Source: an uncultured Pseudomonadota bacterium
Lineage (GTDB): Bacteria; Pseudomonadota; Gammaproteobacteria; Methylococcales; Methylomonadaceae
Length of the DNA stretch: 17,560 nt
NCBI GenBank assembly: GCA_903902945.1
Contig: CAIUWU010000198.1
Location: forward strand, 1-17,560
Direction of reading: 5' to 3'
Shown here: positions 6,107 to 13,683 of the stretch, in pieces
Layout of the letters: each line of letters opens with the position of its first letter
Position numbering within the stretch: position 1 is the stretch's first letter
Translations under genes and position numbers: made by a program
Notes under the pieces: generated by a model
What the model was told of the DNA's origin: nothing
What the model saw: only the letters and a program-made list of their open reading frames with translations
Databases searched by the model: none

Positions 6107-8017
6107 CTACAGGGTATCTAGATCATCAGGCAACTGGATCGAGATTTGTTTGCCATGCCAGCGCGCCTCACCGACCGTAACCCAATCACCAGACAAATTA
6201 CTAATTCTTAAGTCTTTTTCCCAAAATGACGGCGATCTTATAGCCTTCATTTTGATTAAAAATACCGTATCATCAAGCGCAATACCTTGCTTAATACCCC
6301 AAAACGCAGTGACCTTCATGATGAATTTTTTTAACCTGAACTCATCGATATTGGGGGTAACTGCGATATTGGCCCACATCGAATGCACTCGCCCCCAATT
6401 TGGCGCCAGCAGTCTGCCTTGCTGATTCACAAAAGGCAACCAATGCTCCTGTCCCTGCTGATCCAGATAAGTCAGGGCGAGAATACGGTCATAACCTTCA
6501 AAATGATCATGCAAATAAAGCGCATGGGGAGTAATCCCCAGAAAACTATTGGATAGCAACAAAATAGCATTACTCATATCGGCCATTACCGCTGTAACCG
6601 GTGAACTTCGGGTATCGACATGGAGCCGGTACAACAAGCCATAATGCAAGCTACTGTTCAGTTGCAAGATGATCAAAAAGACAATGACCTTGCTTAGCTT
6701 GACGGCGGTGCGCTTGACTGCACGCGGCTCCTTGCCAGCAAAAATTCTGTCGTAAAGTAAAGCAACGCCTTCTATCGGACTGGTCTGCACCAGACAATGA
6801 ACGTCACAAGATTCCCGCAAACGATTATCAGCGATACGCCGATAATAATGACAAGCGATCTGATAGAGTCCGGGAGCCTTCAGTAGCCAGCCCAAAGGTG
6901 CGCTATAGCGCATTCCTATCAGAATTTGTGCATAAGTCGCCACACCGGCATAAACCTGTCCTTGCTGATCAACGGCATACAAATCAGTTAACAACTGCTG
7001 TTGATCAATCTGCTGCAACGCCACCTGATTGCAGGCTTCGGTTTGGGCGGGCCTGAAATCGATACAGCTGAAGATATCAAAATGATTGATGATCAAAACA
7101 GTCCGGCAACACAAGGGACATTGCTGATCGTAATAGACCTGCAACCGCGGCTGCCGCGCTTTTAAAGCGTTACCAATAGCCCGATACCAAGCAAAAGGCA
7201 TCATCAGCGCATAGAAACTCAACATTCCCATACCAAAAGGATAAATGTTGAATGAAAGCGTAATCCCCAGATGCAAACTTATGCCAACCAAAAAATACAG
7301 CGGTCTTAACTGCCGGCGATGGAACAGCAACAGAAAACTGAACTGAAAAATAATGATGGTGTAGCCGATCAGTTTCTGCAGCAGTTCCTGATTCAGTAAC
7401 CAGGACAGATCCAGAGCCGACATGTAATAAGGCATTGATGACGGCAACCAGGCGCCAAGACCATTACGCCAATGTTGCGCAAACATCTTGTGAATCGCAG
7501 AATCAAAATACAGAAAACCCAGACAAATAATGACCGGCAGATAATAGGCCAAAGGCGAGACTTTCGGTTCGGCATGGTGGGAATAATGCACAAACGGGGT
7601 TTGCAGTTTCTTTCTAAGGCCATCAAGCGCCAAGGCTTTATCCATAGGCATAAAGATCAAACAAAAGTTGGCCCCGATCATAAACAGATCAAAACCGCCG
7701 TCAAAATCGCGCTGCATCGGCGTGAAATTGACGAACACCAACCAGAACAGATAATTGGCAATGCTGGCCTGCTGACAACGATAGCCAAGTGCCAAAGCCA
7801 AGGCCACCAATGCCCATGCCCAGAGAAAGAAGACCAGCATGGGAAATTCAACATCCAGGAACGGAATCGGATCGAAGATCAGATGATTGAAGTAAATCAG
7901 GAACAGAATTTCCTGTAATGTCACCAAACCAAACAGTATTCGGAACAATCCAACCCCTGTTGCCGGGGCTGTTTCAGGAAGAAGCTTATGAATTTTGGCA
8001 GAAATGAATGCGCGCAT
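6107..8017 (-). CDS. HTTM-domain membrane protein fused to a DCC (DUF393) thiol-oxidoreductase-like domain
   Basis: This is a 636-aa inner-membrane protein in three parts. Residues about 15-285 are a multi-helix HTTM domain, related to vitamin K-dependent gamma-carboxylase membrane regions, with several hydrophobic helices and the polar motif FDSAIHK near 171-177. Residues about 291-412 are a DCC/DUF393 domain with the signature VYYDQQCPLCC (CxxC at Cys300 and Cys303) and the downstream YAGVATYAQIL block typical of that family. Residues about 440-636 hold one more hydrophobic helix (about 442-462) and a soluble tail I do not recognise. A -10-like TATAAT lies about 30 bp upstream (8047-8052) with no clear -35. 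The substrate is unknown; the CxxC suggests thiol-disulfide chemistry. Family assignment is firm, function is not. Confidence 0.88.
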   Translation of the reverse strand: MRAFISAKIHKLLPETAPATGVGLFRILFGLVTLQEILFLIYFNHLIFDPIPFLDVEFPMLVFFLWAWALVALALALGYRCQQASIANYLFWLVFVNFTPMQRDFDGGFDLFMIGANFCLIFMPMDKALALDGLRKKLQTPFVHYSHHAEPKVSPLAYYLPVIICLGFLYFDSAIHKMFAQHWRNGLGAWLPSSMPYYMSALDLSWLLNQELLQKLIGYTIIIFQFSFLLLFHRRQLRPLYFLVGISLHLGITLSFNIYPFGMGMLSFYALMMPFAWYRAIGNALKARQPRLQVYYDQQCPLCCRTVLIINHFDIFSCIDFRPAQTEACNQVALQQIDQQQLLTDLYAVDQQGQVYAGVATYAQILIGMRYSAPLGWLLKAPGLYQIACHYYRRIADNRLRESCDVHCLVQTSPIEGVALLYDRIFAGKEPRAVKRTAVKLSKVIVFLIILQLNSSLHYGLLYRLHVDTRSSPVTAVMADMSNAILLLSNSFLGITPHALYLHDHFEGYDRILALTYLDQQGQEHWLPFVNQQGRLLAPNWGRVHSMWANIAVTPNIDEFRLKKFIMKVTAFWGIKQGIALDDTVFLIKMKAIRSPSFWEKDLRISNLSGDWVTVGEARWHGKQISIQLPDDLDTL

Positions 8018-8090
8018 CTTGTTGTTTTCGGATCAAAGTTGCACGAATTATAAGGTATTTATAAGTTCCACCCCGGTTTTATACACAAAC

Positions 8091-8123
8091 AAAAAAGGCG
8101 CCATCTTACGATGACGCCTTTTT
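8091..8123. terminator. Bidirectional rho-independent terminator
   Basis: The arms AAAAAGGCG / CGCCTTTTT, extended after one mismatch by CATC / GATG, close a TTAC loop. On the - strand a TTTTTTG tract follows, so it ends the transcript of the 42-aa gene (stop at 8149) before the HTTM/DCC gene. The flanking A and T runs allow activity on both strands. Confidence 0.8.
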
Positions 8124-8148
8124 AAAGAAAGCTATTGAGTAATCTAGC

Positions 8149-8277
8149 TTATTCTTCGTCTTTAGGATCAGCAAAAACCCACTTCACGAAAAAATATCCT
8201 ACAGCGATAATTACAACTGCGCCAACCATACCAGCTGGTTCTTTAAGCATTTCTGTTAAATCTAAGATCGCTCCCAT
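8149..8277 (-). CDS. 42-aa single-helix membrane peptide, unknown
   Basis: This 42-aa reading frame begins MGAILDLTEMLKEP, continues with one hydrophobic helix (about residues 15-35, GMVGAVVIIAVGYFFVKWVF), and ends in a short acidic tail, ADPKDEE. It has a strong ribosome binding site (GGAGG, 5 bases before the ATG), a good upstream promoter with a perfect -35, and an efficient terminator just downstream. Those signals make it a convincing monocistronic gene in spite of its size. It is divergent from the 139-aa membrane protein gene at 8487. I do not recognise the family. It could be a small subunit or regulator of a membrane complex; nothing in the sequence says which. Confidence 0.78.
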   Translation of the reverse strand: MGAILDLTEMLKEPAGMVGAVVIIAVGYFFVKWVFADPKDEE

Positions 8278-8341
8278 GGGTGCCTCCTACCTTATAGTTT
8301 AGTGTTATAAAAATTTGCCATTGTTGGCACTCGAACGCCAT

Positions 8342-8369
8342 ATCTTACTTTAGAGATATCTCATGTCAA
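8342..8369 (-). promoter_or_regulatory. Promoter of the 42-aa peptide, with a palindrome in its spacer
   Basis: On the - strand the -35 is a perfect TTGACA (8364-8369) and the -10 is TAAGAT (8342-8347), 16 bp apart. The spacer contains the perfect 10-bp palindrome GAGATATCTC (8353-8362), placed where a bound regulator would compete with RNA polymerase. The leader of about 58 nt includes a small TGCCA/TGGCA hairpin at 8316-8329. Confidence 0.6.
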
Positions 8370-8407
8370 GTAATTGATAATTTTACATACAAAAATTCCG
8401 TGGCAAA

Positions 8408-8436
8408 TTGCCTTATCCAAAGAATGTGAGTAGTAT
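8408..8436 (+). promoter_or_regulatory. Candidate promoter of the 139-aa membrane protein gene
   Basis: TTGCCT (8408-8413) and TAGTAT (8431-8436) each match four of six consensus bases and are 17 bp apart. They predict a start near 8443 and a leader of about 44 nt. The elements are modest, so this is a candidate only. It lies back to back with the promoter of the 42-aa peptide. Confidence 0.42.
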
Positions 8437-8486
8437 TGGGCCAGTTTTTTTGAACAACAATAACAACTATTAGAGAGGGGAGCACT

Positions 8487-8906
8487 ATGATTGGTGGCGT
8501 GATAATGGTTTTAACAACGATTTGGGTCTACCAAACGTTACTCAGAGTAAAAAAGCCTAACGTTTTGTTATGGGCTGCTGGTTGCGCAGCGTTATTCCTG
8601 ACCATGCAATTTTTGTTCTATACCATTGATGTTGAAATCATTGATGCTCTCGATGGTAAAGATCCCAGCGACACTTACGAGCGCGACTTGACCAGCGTGG
8701 GTGACCGCAAAACCCAAGAAGGTATCGGCGGAGCAGTGTTACCGACCTTTTTGGAATTGCTACCTCCATTAGCCGGATTTTTGAGCGTGGCAGTAGTTCG
8801 CACACTGTTCATCACTAAAGAAGCTCTGACACCTGCGAACTTATTCGGTGGTCTGAAAGAACTATTCGGCAGCATCAAAAACAGCTTCAAAACTTCAGGC
8901 AACTAA
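8487..8906 (+). CDS. 139-aa membrane protein, unknown
   Basis: The product has hydrophobic segments at about residues 1-20, 26-47 and 83-108. Between the second and third lies an acidic, charged loop (about 48-78, including DALDGKDPSDTYERD). The C-terminus is short and basic-amphipathic (GGLKELFGSIKNSFK). The ATG at 8487 follows a strong AGGGGAG ribosome binding site. A 15-bp perfect inverted repeat lies just after the stop. The gene stands alone, divergent from the 42-aa peptide and convergent with the DUF2970 gene. I do not recognise the family and see no catalytic motif. The layout would suit a small integral membrane protein with three helices. Confidence 0.8.
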   Translation: MIGGVIMVLTTIWVYQTLLRVKKPNVLLWAAGCAALFLTMQFLFYTIDVEIIDALDGKDPSDTYERDLTSVGDRKTQEGIGGAVLPTFLELLPPLAGFLSVAVVRTLFITKEALTPANLFGGLKELFGSIKNSFKTSGN

Positions 8907-8910
8907 GCAC

Positions 8911-8944
8911 ATCAGGCAGATTGCGATCACGCAATCTGCCTGAT
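8911..8944. terminator. 15-bp perfect inverted repeat between convergent genes
   Basis: The arms ATCAGGCAGATTGCG and CGCAATCTGCCTGAT enclose a 4-nt loop, ATCA. The hairpin lies 5 bp after the stop of the 139-aa gene and 12 bp before the stop of the convergent DUF2970 gene. Neither side has a proper T-tract, so it is an atypical terminator. It could also be an RNA 3'-end stabiliser or a protein-binding site. Confidence 0.6.
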
Positions 8945-8955
8945 CATTATCTTGA

Positions 8956-9144
8956 TCAGCCTATTACCAAAGACACAACTGTCTTTACCGCATAAACAAA
9001 TAGCACGGTTGCTATAAGTCCGATCACCACATAGGATGATAAAGACCCATGCTTAAAGTCAGCCTCCCGATTTTTTTCACTCTGGACACCAATAAAAGCA
9101 GCAATCACGCTTTTGACAACCTGTAGTAAACTCGGTTTGGACAT
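8956..9144 (-). CDS. DUF2970 family small membrane protein
   Basis: This is a 62-aa protein beginning MSKPSLLQVVKSVIAAFIGV, followed by QSEKNREADF and one C-terminal transmembrane helix (about residues 37-60). The N-terminal block and the QSEKNRE.DF motif are the DUF2970 signature as I know it; the family has no assigned function. The ATG at 9144 has an AGGA ribosome binding site 6-7 bases upstream. A longer reading with a start at 9264 would run into metH and lacks family similarity, so I reject it. The gene is divergent from metH, with only 83 bp between the two starts. Confidence 0.85.
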   Translation of the reverse strand: MSKPSLLQVVKSVIAAFIGVQSEKNREADFKHGSLSSYVVIGLIATVLFVYAVKTVVSLVIG

Positions 9145-9227
9145 AGATTTCCTTTTAAAAAATTTAAATTTGCATCCGCTGACACGGACACGGTTTTGAA
9201 ATCGGCGCACTCTAACTTTTCTGGCCA

Positions 9228-12200
9228 ATGAACAGCTCTCAACGATTAAATCAGCAACTCTCACAACGCATACTATTCCTCGATGGCGCCATGGGCACCA
9301 TGATACAGAGCTACCAGTTAAGCGAAAAGGATTATCGGGGCAGCCGTTTTGCAGACTGGCCCTGCGATCTCAAAGGGAACAATGACTTATTATCACTGAC
9401 CCAGCCCGACATCATCAAAGCCATACACCGCGCTTACCTCGACGCCGGTTCCGACATCATTGAAACCAACACCTTCAATGCCACCCGGATTGCCATGGCT
9501 GACTACCAGATGGAAAGTCTGGCCTATGAAATCAACGTCGCTTCTGCCCGCCTGGCCAGACAAGCCTGTGATGAAGTCAGCAGCCTGACACCCGACAAAC
9601 CACGCTTTGTCGCCGGGGTACTCGGCCCCACCAACCGGACGTCATCGATGTCGCCGGACGTTAACGATCCCGGCTATCGCAACATCAGCTTTGACGACCT
9701 GGTAAGCACCTATTCGGAATCGACTCGCGGCCTGATCGAAGGCGGCGCCGACATTATTCTGATCGAAACCGTTTTCGATACCCTCAACGCCAAAGCCGCG
9801 ATTTTCGCCGTTGAACAAACCTTTGATCAACTCGGCTACAAATTACCGGTAATGATTTCCGGCACCATCACCGATGCCTCCGGCCGTACCTTATCCGGCC
9901 AGACTGCCGCCGCATTCTGGTATTCACTGAAACATGTCCAGCCGATTTCGATTGGTTTCAACTGTGCACTGGGTGCTCAGGAACTGCGTCAATATATCGA
10001 AGAGCTGTCTGCAATTGCCGACACCTATGTATCGGCTCACCCCAATGCCGGCTTACCTAACGCCTTTGGCGAATACGATGAAACACCGGAACAAATGGCA
10101 GCCGAACTGGCCGACTGGGCTGCCAGCGGCTACCTGAACATCATCGGCGGTTGCTGTGGCACCTCACCGGATACCATTCGTGCCATCGTCAATGCCGTCA
10201 GCCAGCATCCGCCGCGCCAAATTCCCGAACTGGAAAAAAAATGTCATTTATCGGGCCTAGAACCAATGACCATCGGCCCGGAAACCCTGTTTGTCAACGT
10301 CGGTGAACGCACCAACGTTACCGGTTCGGCAATTTTCAAAAAACTGATTGTTGAAGAAAATTACGAAGCCGCACTCGACGTTGCCAAACAGCAAGTCGAA
10401 AACGGCGCCCAGATCATCGACATCAACATGGATGAGGGCATGCTGGAATCGAAAACGGCTATGGTGCGTTTTCTGAATCTGATCGCCGCCGAACCGGATA
10501 TCGCCAAAGTGCCGATCATGCTCGATTCTTCAAAATGGGAAATTCTCGAAGCCGGGCTGAAATGCATTCAAGGTAAAGGCATCGTCAACTCAATCTCCCT
10601 AAAAGAAGGCGAAGCCAATTTTATCGATCAAGCCAGACTGGTCAGACGCTACGGCGCAGCCGTCATTGTGATGGCTTTTGATGAACAGGGACAAGCCGAC
10701 ACCATGGCACGCAAAGTAGAAATTTGTCAGCGCGCCTACAGAATTCTGGTCGAACAACTCGATTTTCCGCCTGAAGACATCATTTTCGACCCGAATATTT
10801 TCGCGGTCGCCACCGGCATCGAAGAACACAACAACTATGGCGTCGACTTCATTGAAGCTACCCGGATCATCAAACAAACCCTGCCACACGCGCTGATTTC
10901 CGGCGGTGTTTCCAATATCTCGTTTTCGTTCCGCGGCAATAACCCGGTCCGCGAGGCCATTCATGCCGTATTCTTGTACCACGCCGTCAAAGCCGGCATG
11001 GACATGGGTATCGTCAACGCCGGACAACTGGCAATTTACGCCGATATTCCAACCGAGTTGCGTGACATCGTCGAAGAGGTAATTCTCAACCGCACGCCGG
11101 AAGGCACCGAAAAACTGCTGGAAATCGCCGAAAAATACCGTGGCAGTGGCCAAACCAGCAAACAGGAAACCCTGGAATGGCGTGAGTGGCCGGTCAACAA
11201 ACGCCTGGAACATGCCCTGGTCAAAGGCATTGCCGACTATATCGAAGCAGACACCGAAGCCGCCCGCCTCGAAGCCGAAAAGCCCCTGCAAGTCATCGAA
11301 GGCCCGTTGATGGACGGCATGAATGTGGTCGGCGACCTGTTTGGCGAAGGCAAAATGTTCCTGCCACAGGTGGTCAAATCGGCGCGGGTGATGAAAAAAG
11401 CCGTCGCCTATTTAATGCCTTTCATGGATGCCGATAAAGACGGCAATGAACGCCAGAGCAACGGCAAAGTACTCATGGCCACCGTCAAAGGCGATGTCCA
11501 CGACATCGGCAAGAACATCGTTACCGTAGTGTTGCAATGCAATAACTATGAAGTCATCGACCTGGGCGTCATGGTACCGGCCGAAACCATTCTAAAAACC
11601 GCCCGCGAACAGAATGTCGATGTCATCGGCTTGAGCGGCCTGATCACACCATCGCTGGATGAAATGGTCCACGTTGCCAAAGAAATGCAGCGCCAAGGCT
11701 TCCAGATTCCGCTGATGATCGGCGGCGCCACCACCTCGCGCGCCCACACAGCAGTCAAAATTGAACCCAATTACAAGGCTGCGCCGACGATTTATGTCAC
11801 TGACGCTTCTCGCAGCGTCGGCGTGGTCAGCGCTTTATTAAGTGCCGATCAAAAAGCCGATTTCATCGCCAGAACCCGCGAAGAATATGAAGTGGTGCGT
11901 GAACGCCACAAAGGCCGTCACGCCAAAACCGCTCAGCACAGTCTTGAAGCCGCCCGCCAAAATCGCTTCGCTTATCCGCTTAGTCATCAGCCGGTCAAGC
12001 CGAAATTTCTCGGCGTGAAAACCCTGGATCAGATTCCTCTGGCAACCCTGGCCGAATATATAGACTGGACGCCGTTCTTCCTGACCTGGGAACTATCCGG
12101 CAGTTATCCCGCCATTTTCAACGATCCGATAGTAGGTGAAGAGTCACAAAAACTGTTTGCCGATGCCCAAACCATGCTCCAACAGATCATTGCCGAAAAC

Positions 12201-12905
12201 TGGTTGCAAGCCAAAGCGGTAATCGGCTTCTTCGCCGCCAACAGCGAGGGTGATGACTTGATTCTGTATACCGATGACACTCGTAGCCAGATCAAGGAAG
12301 TCTTGCATCATCTGCGCCAGCAAAACATCAAAGCGCCAGGCCGACCTAATTACTGTCTGTCCGATTTTATTGCTCCTGCGAGCAGCAGCGTCGCTGATTA
12401 TCTGGGCGGATTTGCGGTAACCGCCGGTATCGGCATTGAAACCAAGCTGGCCGAATTTGCTGCAGAACATGACGATTACAGCGCGATTATGCTCAAGGCG
12501 CTGGCCGACCGGCTTGCAGAAGCATTGGCCGAATATATGCACCAGACCGTGCGCCGCGATTACTGGGGCTACGCCGAAGATGAATCGCACGACAACGCGG
12601 CTCTGATTGCCGAAGCCTATCAGGGCATTCGTCCGGCGCCCGGCTACCCGGCTTGCCCCGATCACACCGAAAAAGCCAAGCTGTTCGAATTGCTCAATGT
12701 CACCGCCAATACCAGCATCGAGTTAACCGAAAACTTTGCCATGTATCCGACTGCGGCGGTCAGCGGCTGGTATTTCTCGCATCCCGATGCCCAGTACTTT
12801 AATGTCGGTAAAATCGAGCACGATCAGCTGGAAGATTATGCCCGCCGCAAAGGCATGCTGCGCGAAGTTGCTGAACGCTGGCTGGCAGCCCACTTACATC
12901 ACTAA
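9228..12905 (+). CDS. metH: Cobalamin-dependent methionine synthase
   Basis: MetH moves the methyl group of 5-methyltetrahydrofolate to homocysteine through cob(I)alamin, the last step of methionine synthesis. The 1225 aa is full length (1227 in E. coli). All four modules are present. The homocysteine domain has zinc ligands Cys246 (GFNCALG) and Cys309/Cys310 (GGCCGT). The pterin domain starts near VNVGERTNVTGS (about 357). The B12 domain has DVHDIG (756-761), with His758 as the cobalt ligand. The C-terminal reactivation domain has RPAPGYPACPDHTEK for S-adenosylmethionine binding. The ATG at 9228 is the only plausible start: TAA lies in frame at 9213 and the next Met is inside the conserved LDGAMGTM. 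No clear ribosome binding site precedes it. The 83-bp leader space is too short for a cobalamin riboswitch. Confidence 0.99.
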   Translation: MNSSQRLNQQLSQRILFLDGAMGTMIQSYQLSEKDYRGSRFADWPCDLKGNNDLLSLTQPDIIKAIHRAYLDAGSDIIETNTFNATRIAMADYQMESLAYEINVASARLARQACDEVSSLTPDKPRFVAGVLGPTNRTSSMSPDVNDPGYRNISFDDLVSTYSESTRGLIEGGADIILIETVFDTLNAKAAIFAVEQTFDQLGYKLPVMISGTITDASGRTLSGQTAAAFWYSLKHVQPISIGFNCALGAQELRQYIEELSAIADTYVSAHPNAGLPNAFGEYDETPEQMAAELADWAASGYLNIIGGCCGTSPDTIRAIVNAVSQHPPRQIPELEKKCHLSGLEPMTIGPETLFVNVGERTNVTGSAIFKKLIVEENYEAALDVAKQQVENGAQIIDINMDEGMLESKTAMVRFLNLIAAEPDIAKVPIMLDSSKWEILEAGLKCIQGKGIVNSISLKEGEANFIDQARLVRRYGAAVIVMAFDEQGQADTMARKVEICQRAYRILVEQLDFPPEDIIFDPNIFAVATGIEEHNNYGVDFIEATRIIKQTLPHALISGGVSNISFSFRGNNPVREAIHAVFLYHAVKAGMDMGIVNAGQLAIYADIPTELRDIVEEVILNRTPEGTEKLLEIAEKYRGSGQTSKQETLEWREWPVNKRLEHALVKGIADYIEADTEAARLEAEKPLQVIEGPLMDGMNVVGDLFGEGKMFLPQVVKSARVMKKAVAYLMPFMDADKDGNERQSNGKVLMATVKGDVHDIGKNIVTVVLQCNNYEVIDLGVMVPAETILKTAREQNVDVIGLSGLITPSLDEMVHVAKEMQRQGFQIPLMIGGATTSRAHTAVKIEPNYKAAPTIYVTDASRSVGVVSALLSADQKADFIARTREEYEVVRERHKGRHAKTAQHSLEAARQNRFAYPLSHQPVKPKFLGVKTLDQIPLATLAEYIDWTPFFLTWELSGSYPAIFNDPIVGEESQKLFADAQTMLQQIIAENWLQAKAVIGFFAANSEGDDLILYTDDTRSQIKEVLHHLRQQNIKAPGRPNYCLSDFIAPASSSVADYLGGFAVTAGIGIETKLAEFAAEHDDYSAIMLKALADRLAEALAEYMHQTVRRDYWGYAEDESHDNAALIAEAYQGIRPAPGYPACPDHTEKAKLFELLNVTANTSIELTENFAMYPTAAVSGWYFSHPDAQYFNVGKIEHDQLEDYARRKGMLREVAERWLAAHLHH

Positions 12906-12913
12906 GGTCTGCG

Positions 12914-13417
12914 ATGCAAAAACGCCTCGAACACTTTCTGGAACGCGCGATGTACGCCAGCCGCTGGCTCATGGCACCGATTTATTTCGGCATGACCCTG
13001 GTTTTACTGGCGCTGGCGATCAAATTCTTTCAGGAGCTGTATCACTTTCTACCGCAAATCCTGCAATTACCTGATTCGGAGCTGATCCTCAAACTGCTGA
13101 CCTTTATCGATCTGACACTGGTCGGCAGTCTGACAGTGATTGTGATGTTCAGCGGCTATGAAAACTTTGTCTCGCGGATGGACATCGAGAACGACACCGA
13201 AAAACTCGACTGGCTGGGCACGCATGATTACGGTTCCTTAAAAACCAAAGTCACCACCTCGATTGTGGCAATTTCGTCGATTCATCTGCTGAAAATTTTC
13301 ATGAATATCAACGCCACCGCCAACGATAAATTACAGTGGTATGTAATTCTGCATCTGACGCTGGTCGCTTCCGCCTTTATCATGGGCTATCTGGATAAAA
13401 TCAGTAAACACGCATGA
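12914..13417 (+). CDS. UPF0114 (YqhA family) integral membrane protein
   Basis: This 167-aa protein matches the YqhA/UPF0114 family from its start (RLEHFLERAMYASRWLMAPIYFGM) through the conserved LLTFIDLTLVGSLTVIVMFSGYENFVS and YGSLKTKVTTSIVAISSIHLLK. It has four hydrophobic segments (about residues 17-40, 60-82, 108-126 and 138-158). The family has no firm function; a link to membrane or redox stress has been proposed for some members. It starts 8 bp after metH with AAGG as ribosome binding site, and its stop overlaps the next start (ATGA). It is therefore part of the metH transcript unless there is an internal promoter that I cannot see. Confidence 0.93.
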   Translation: MQKRLEHFLERAMYASRWLMAPIYFGMTLVLLALAIKFFQELYHFLPQILQLPDSELILKLLTFIDLTLVGSLTVIVMFSGYENFVSRMDIENDTEKLDWLGTHDYGSLKTKVTTSIVAISSIHLLKIFMNINATANDKLQWYVILHLTLVASAFIMGYLDKISKHA

Positions 13418-13650
13418 GTGATTACCTGTTATTCGGTACCGAAGGCTGTCATTTATGCGAAGAGGCTGAGCTGCTGCTTCAGCAGACCGGATTGGGTTTT
13501 GACATCCGCGACATCATCGACGATGACAACTTGCAACAACGCTATGGCTTGCTGATTCCGGTATTGTTGCACGTACCCAGCCAGCAGACACTGAACTGGC
13601 CTTTTGACACCCCAGGCTTACAGCAATTCATCACCGGCCATGCCTTATAA
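13414..13650 (+). CDS. Glutaredoxin-like protein (DUF836 family)
   Basis: This 78-aa cytoplasmic protein has a thioredoxin-type start. YLLFGTEGCHLCEEAELLL carries the CxxC pair Cys12 and Cys15, followed by the IPVLLHV turn with the cis-proline position and a short C-terminal helix. This is the DUF836 glutaredoxin-like group. The usual strand after the active-site helix is present (GFDIRDIIDDDNLQQRYG). Its start overlaps the UPF0114 gene by four bases, implying translational coupling. The redox partner is unknown. Position just after metH, whose cofactor is redox-sensitive, is suggestive but no more. Confidence 0.88.
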   Translation: MSDYLLFGTEGCHLCEEAELLLQQTGLGFDIRDIIDDDNLQQRYGLLIPVLLHVPSQQTLNWPFDTPGLQQFITGHAL

Positions 13651-13683
13651 TGGCGGCCAATTTACCCTCGACCCGATAAAATC

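Noticed and set aside
7472..7918. 148-codon open frame on the + strand
   Set aside because: It is a shadow of the HTTM domain gene on the opposite strand; composition is rich in Lys/Gln/His without structure.
8401..8413. Sigma54 promoter suggested by TGGCAAATTGCC
   Set aside because: The GG and GC dinucleotides are 6 bp apart instead of the required 10.
9145..9227. Cobalamin riboswitch upstream of metH
   Set aside because: The gap is only 83 bp, far shorter than a B12 riboswitch, and I see no B12-box-like sequence.
10599..11291. 230-codon open frame on the - strand
   Set aside because: It is antisense to metH in a GC-balanced, strongly codon-biased region, where long shadow frames are common; no domain is seen.
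12144..12665. 173-codon open frame on the - strand
   Set aside because: It is antisense to the C-terminal part of metH, without any start signal or family likeness.
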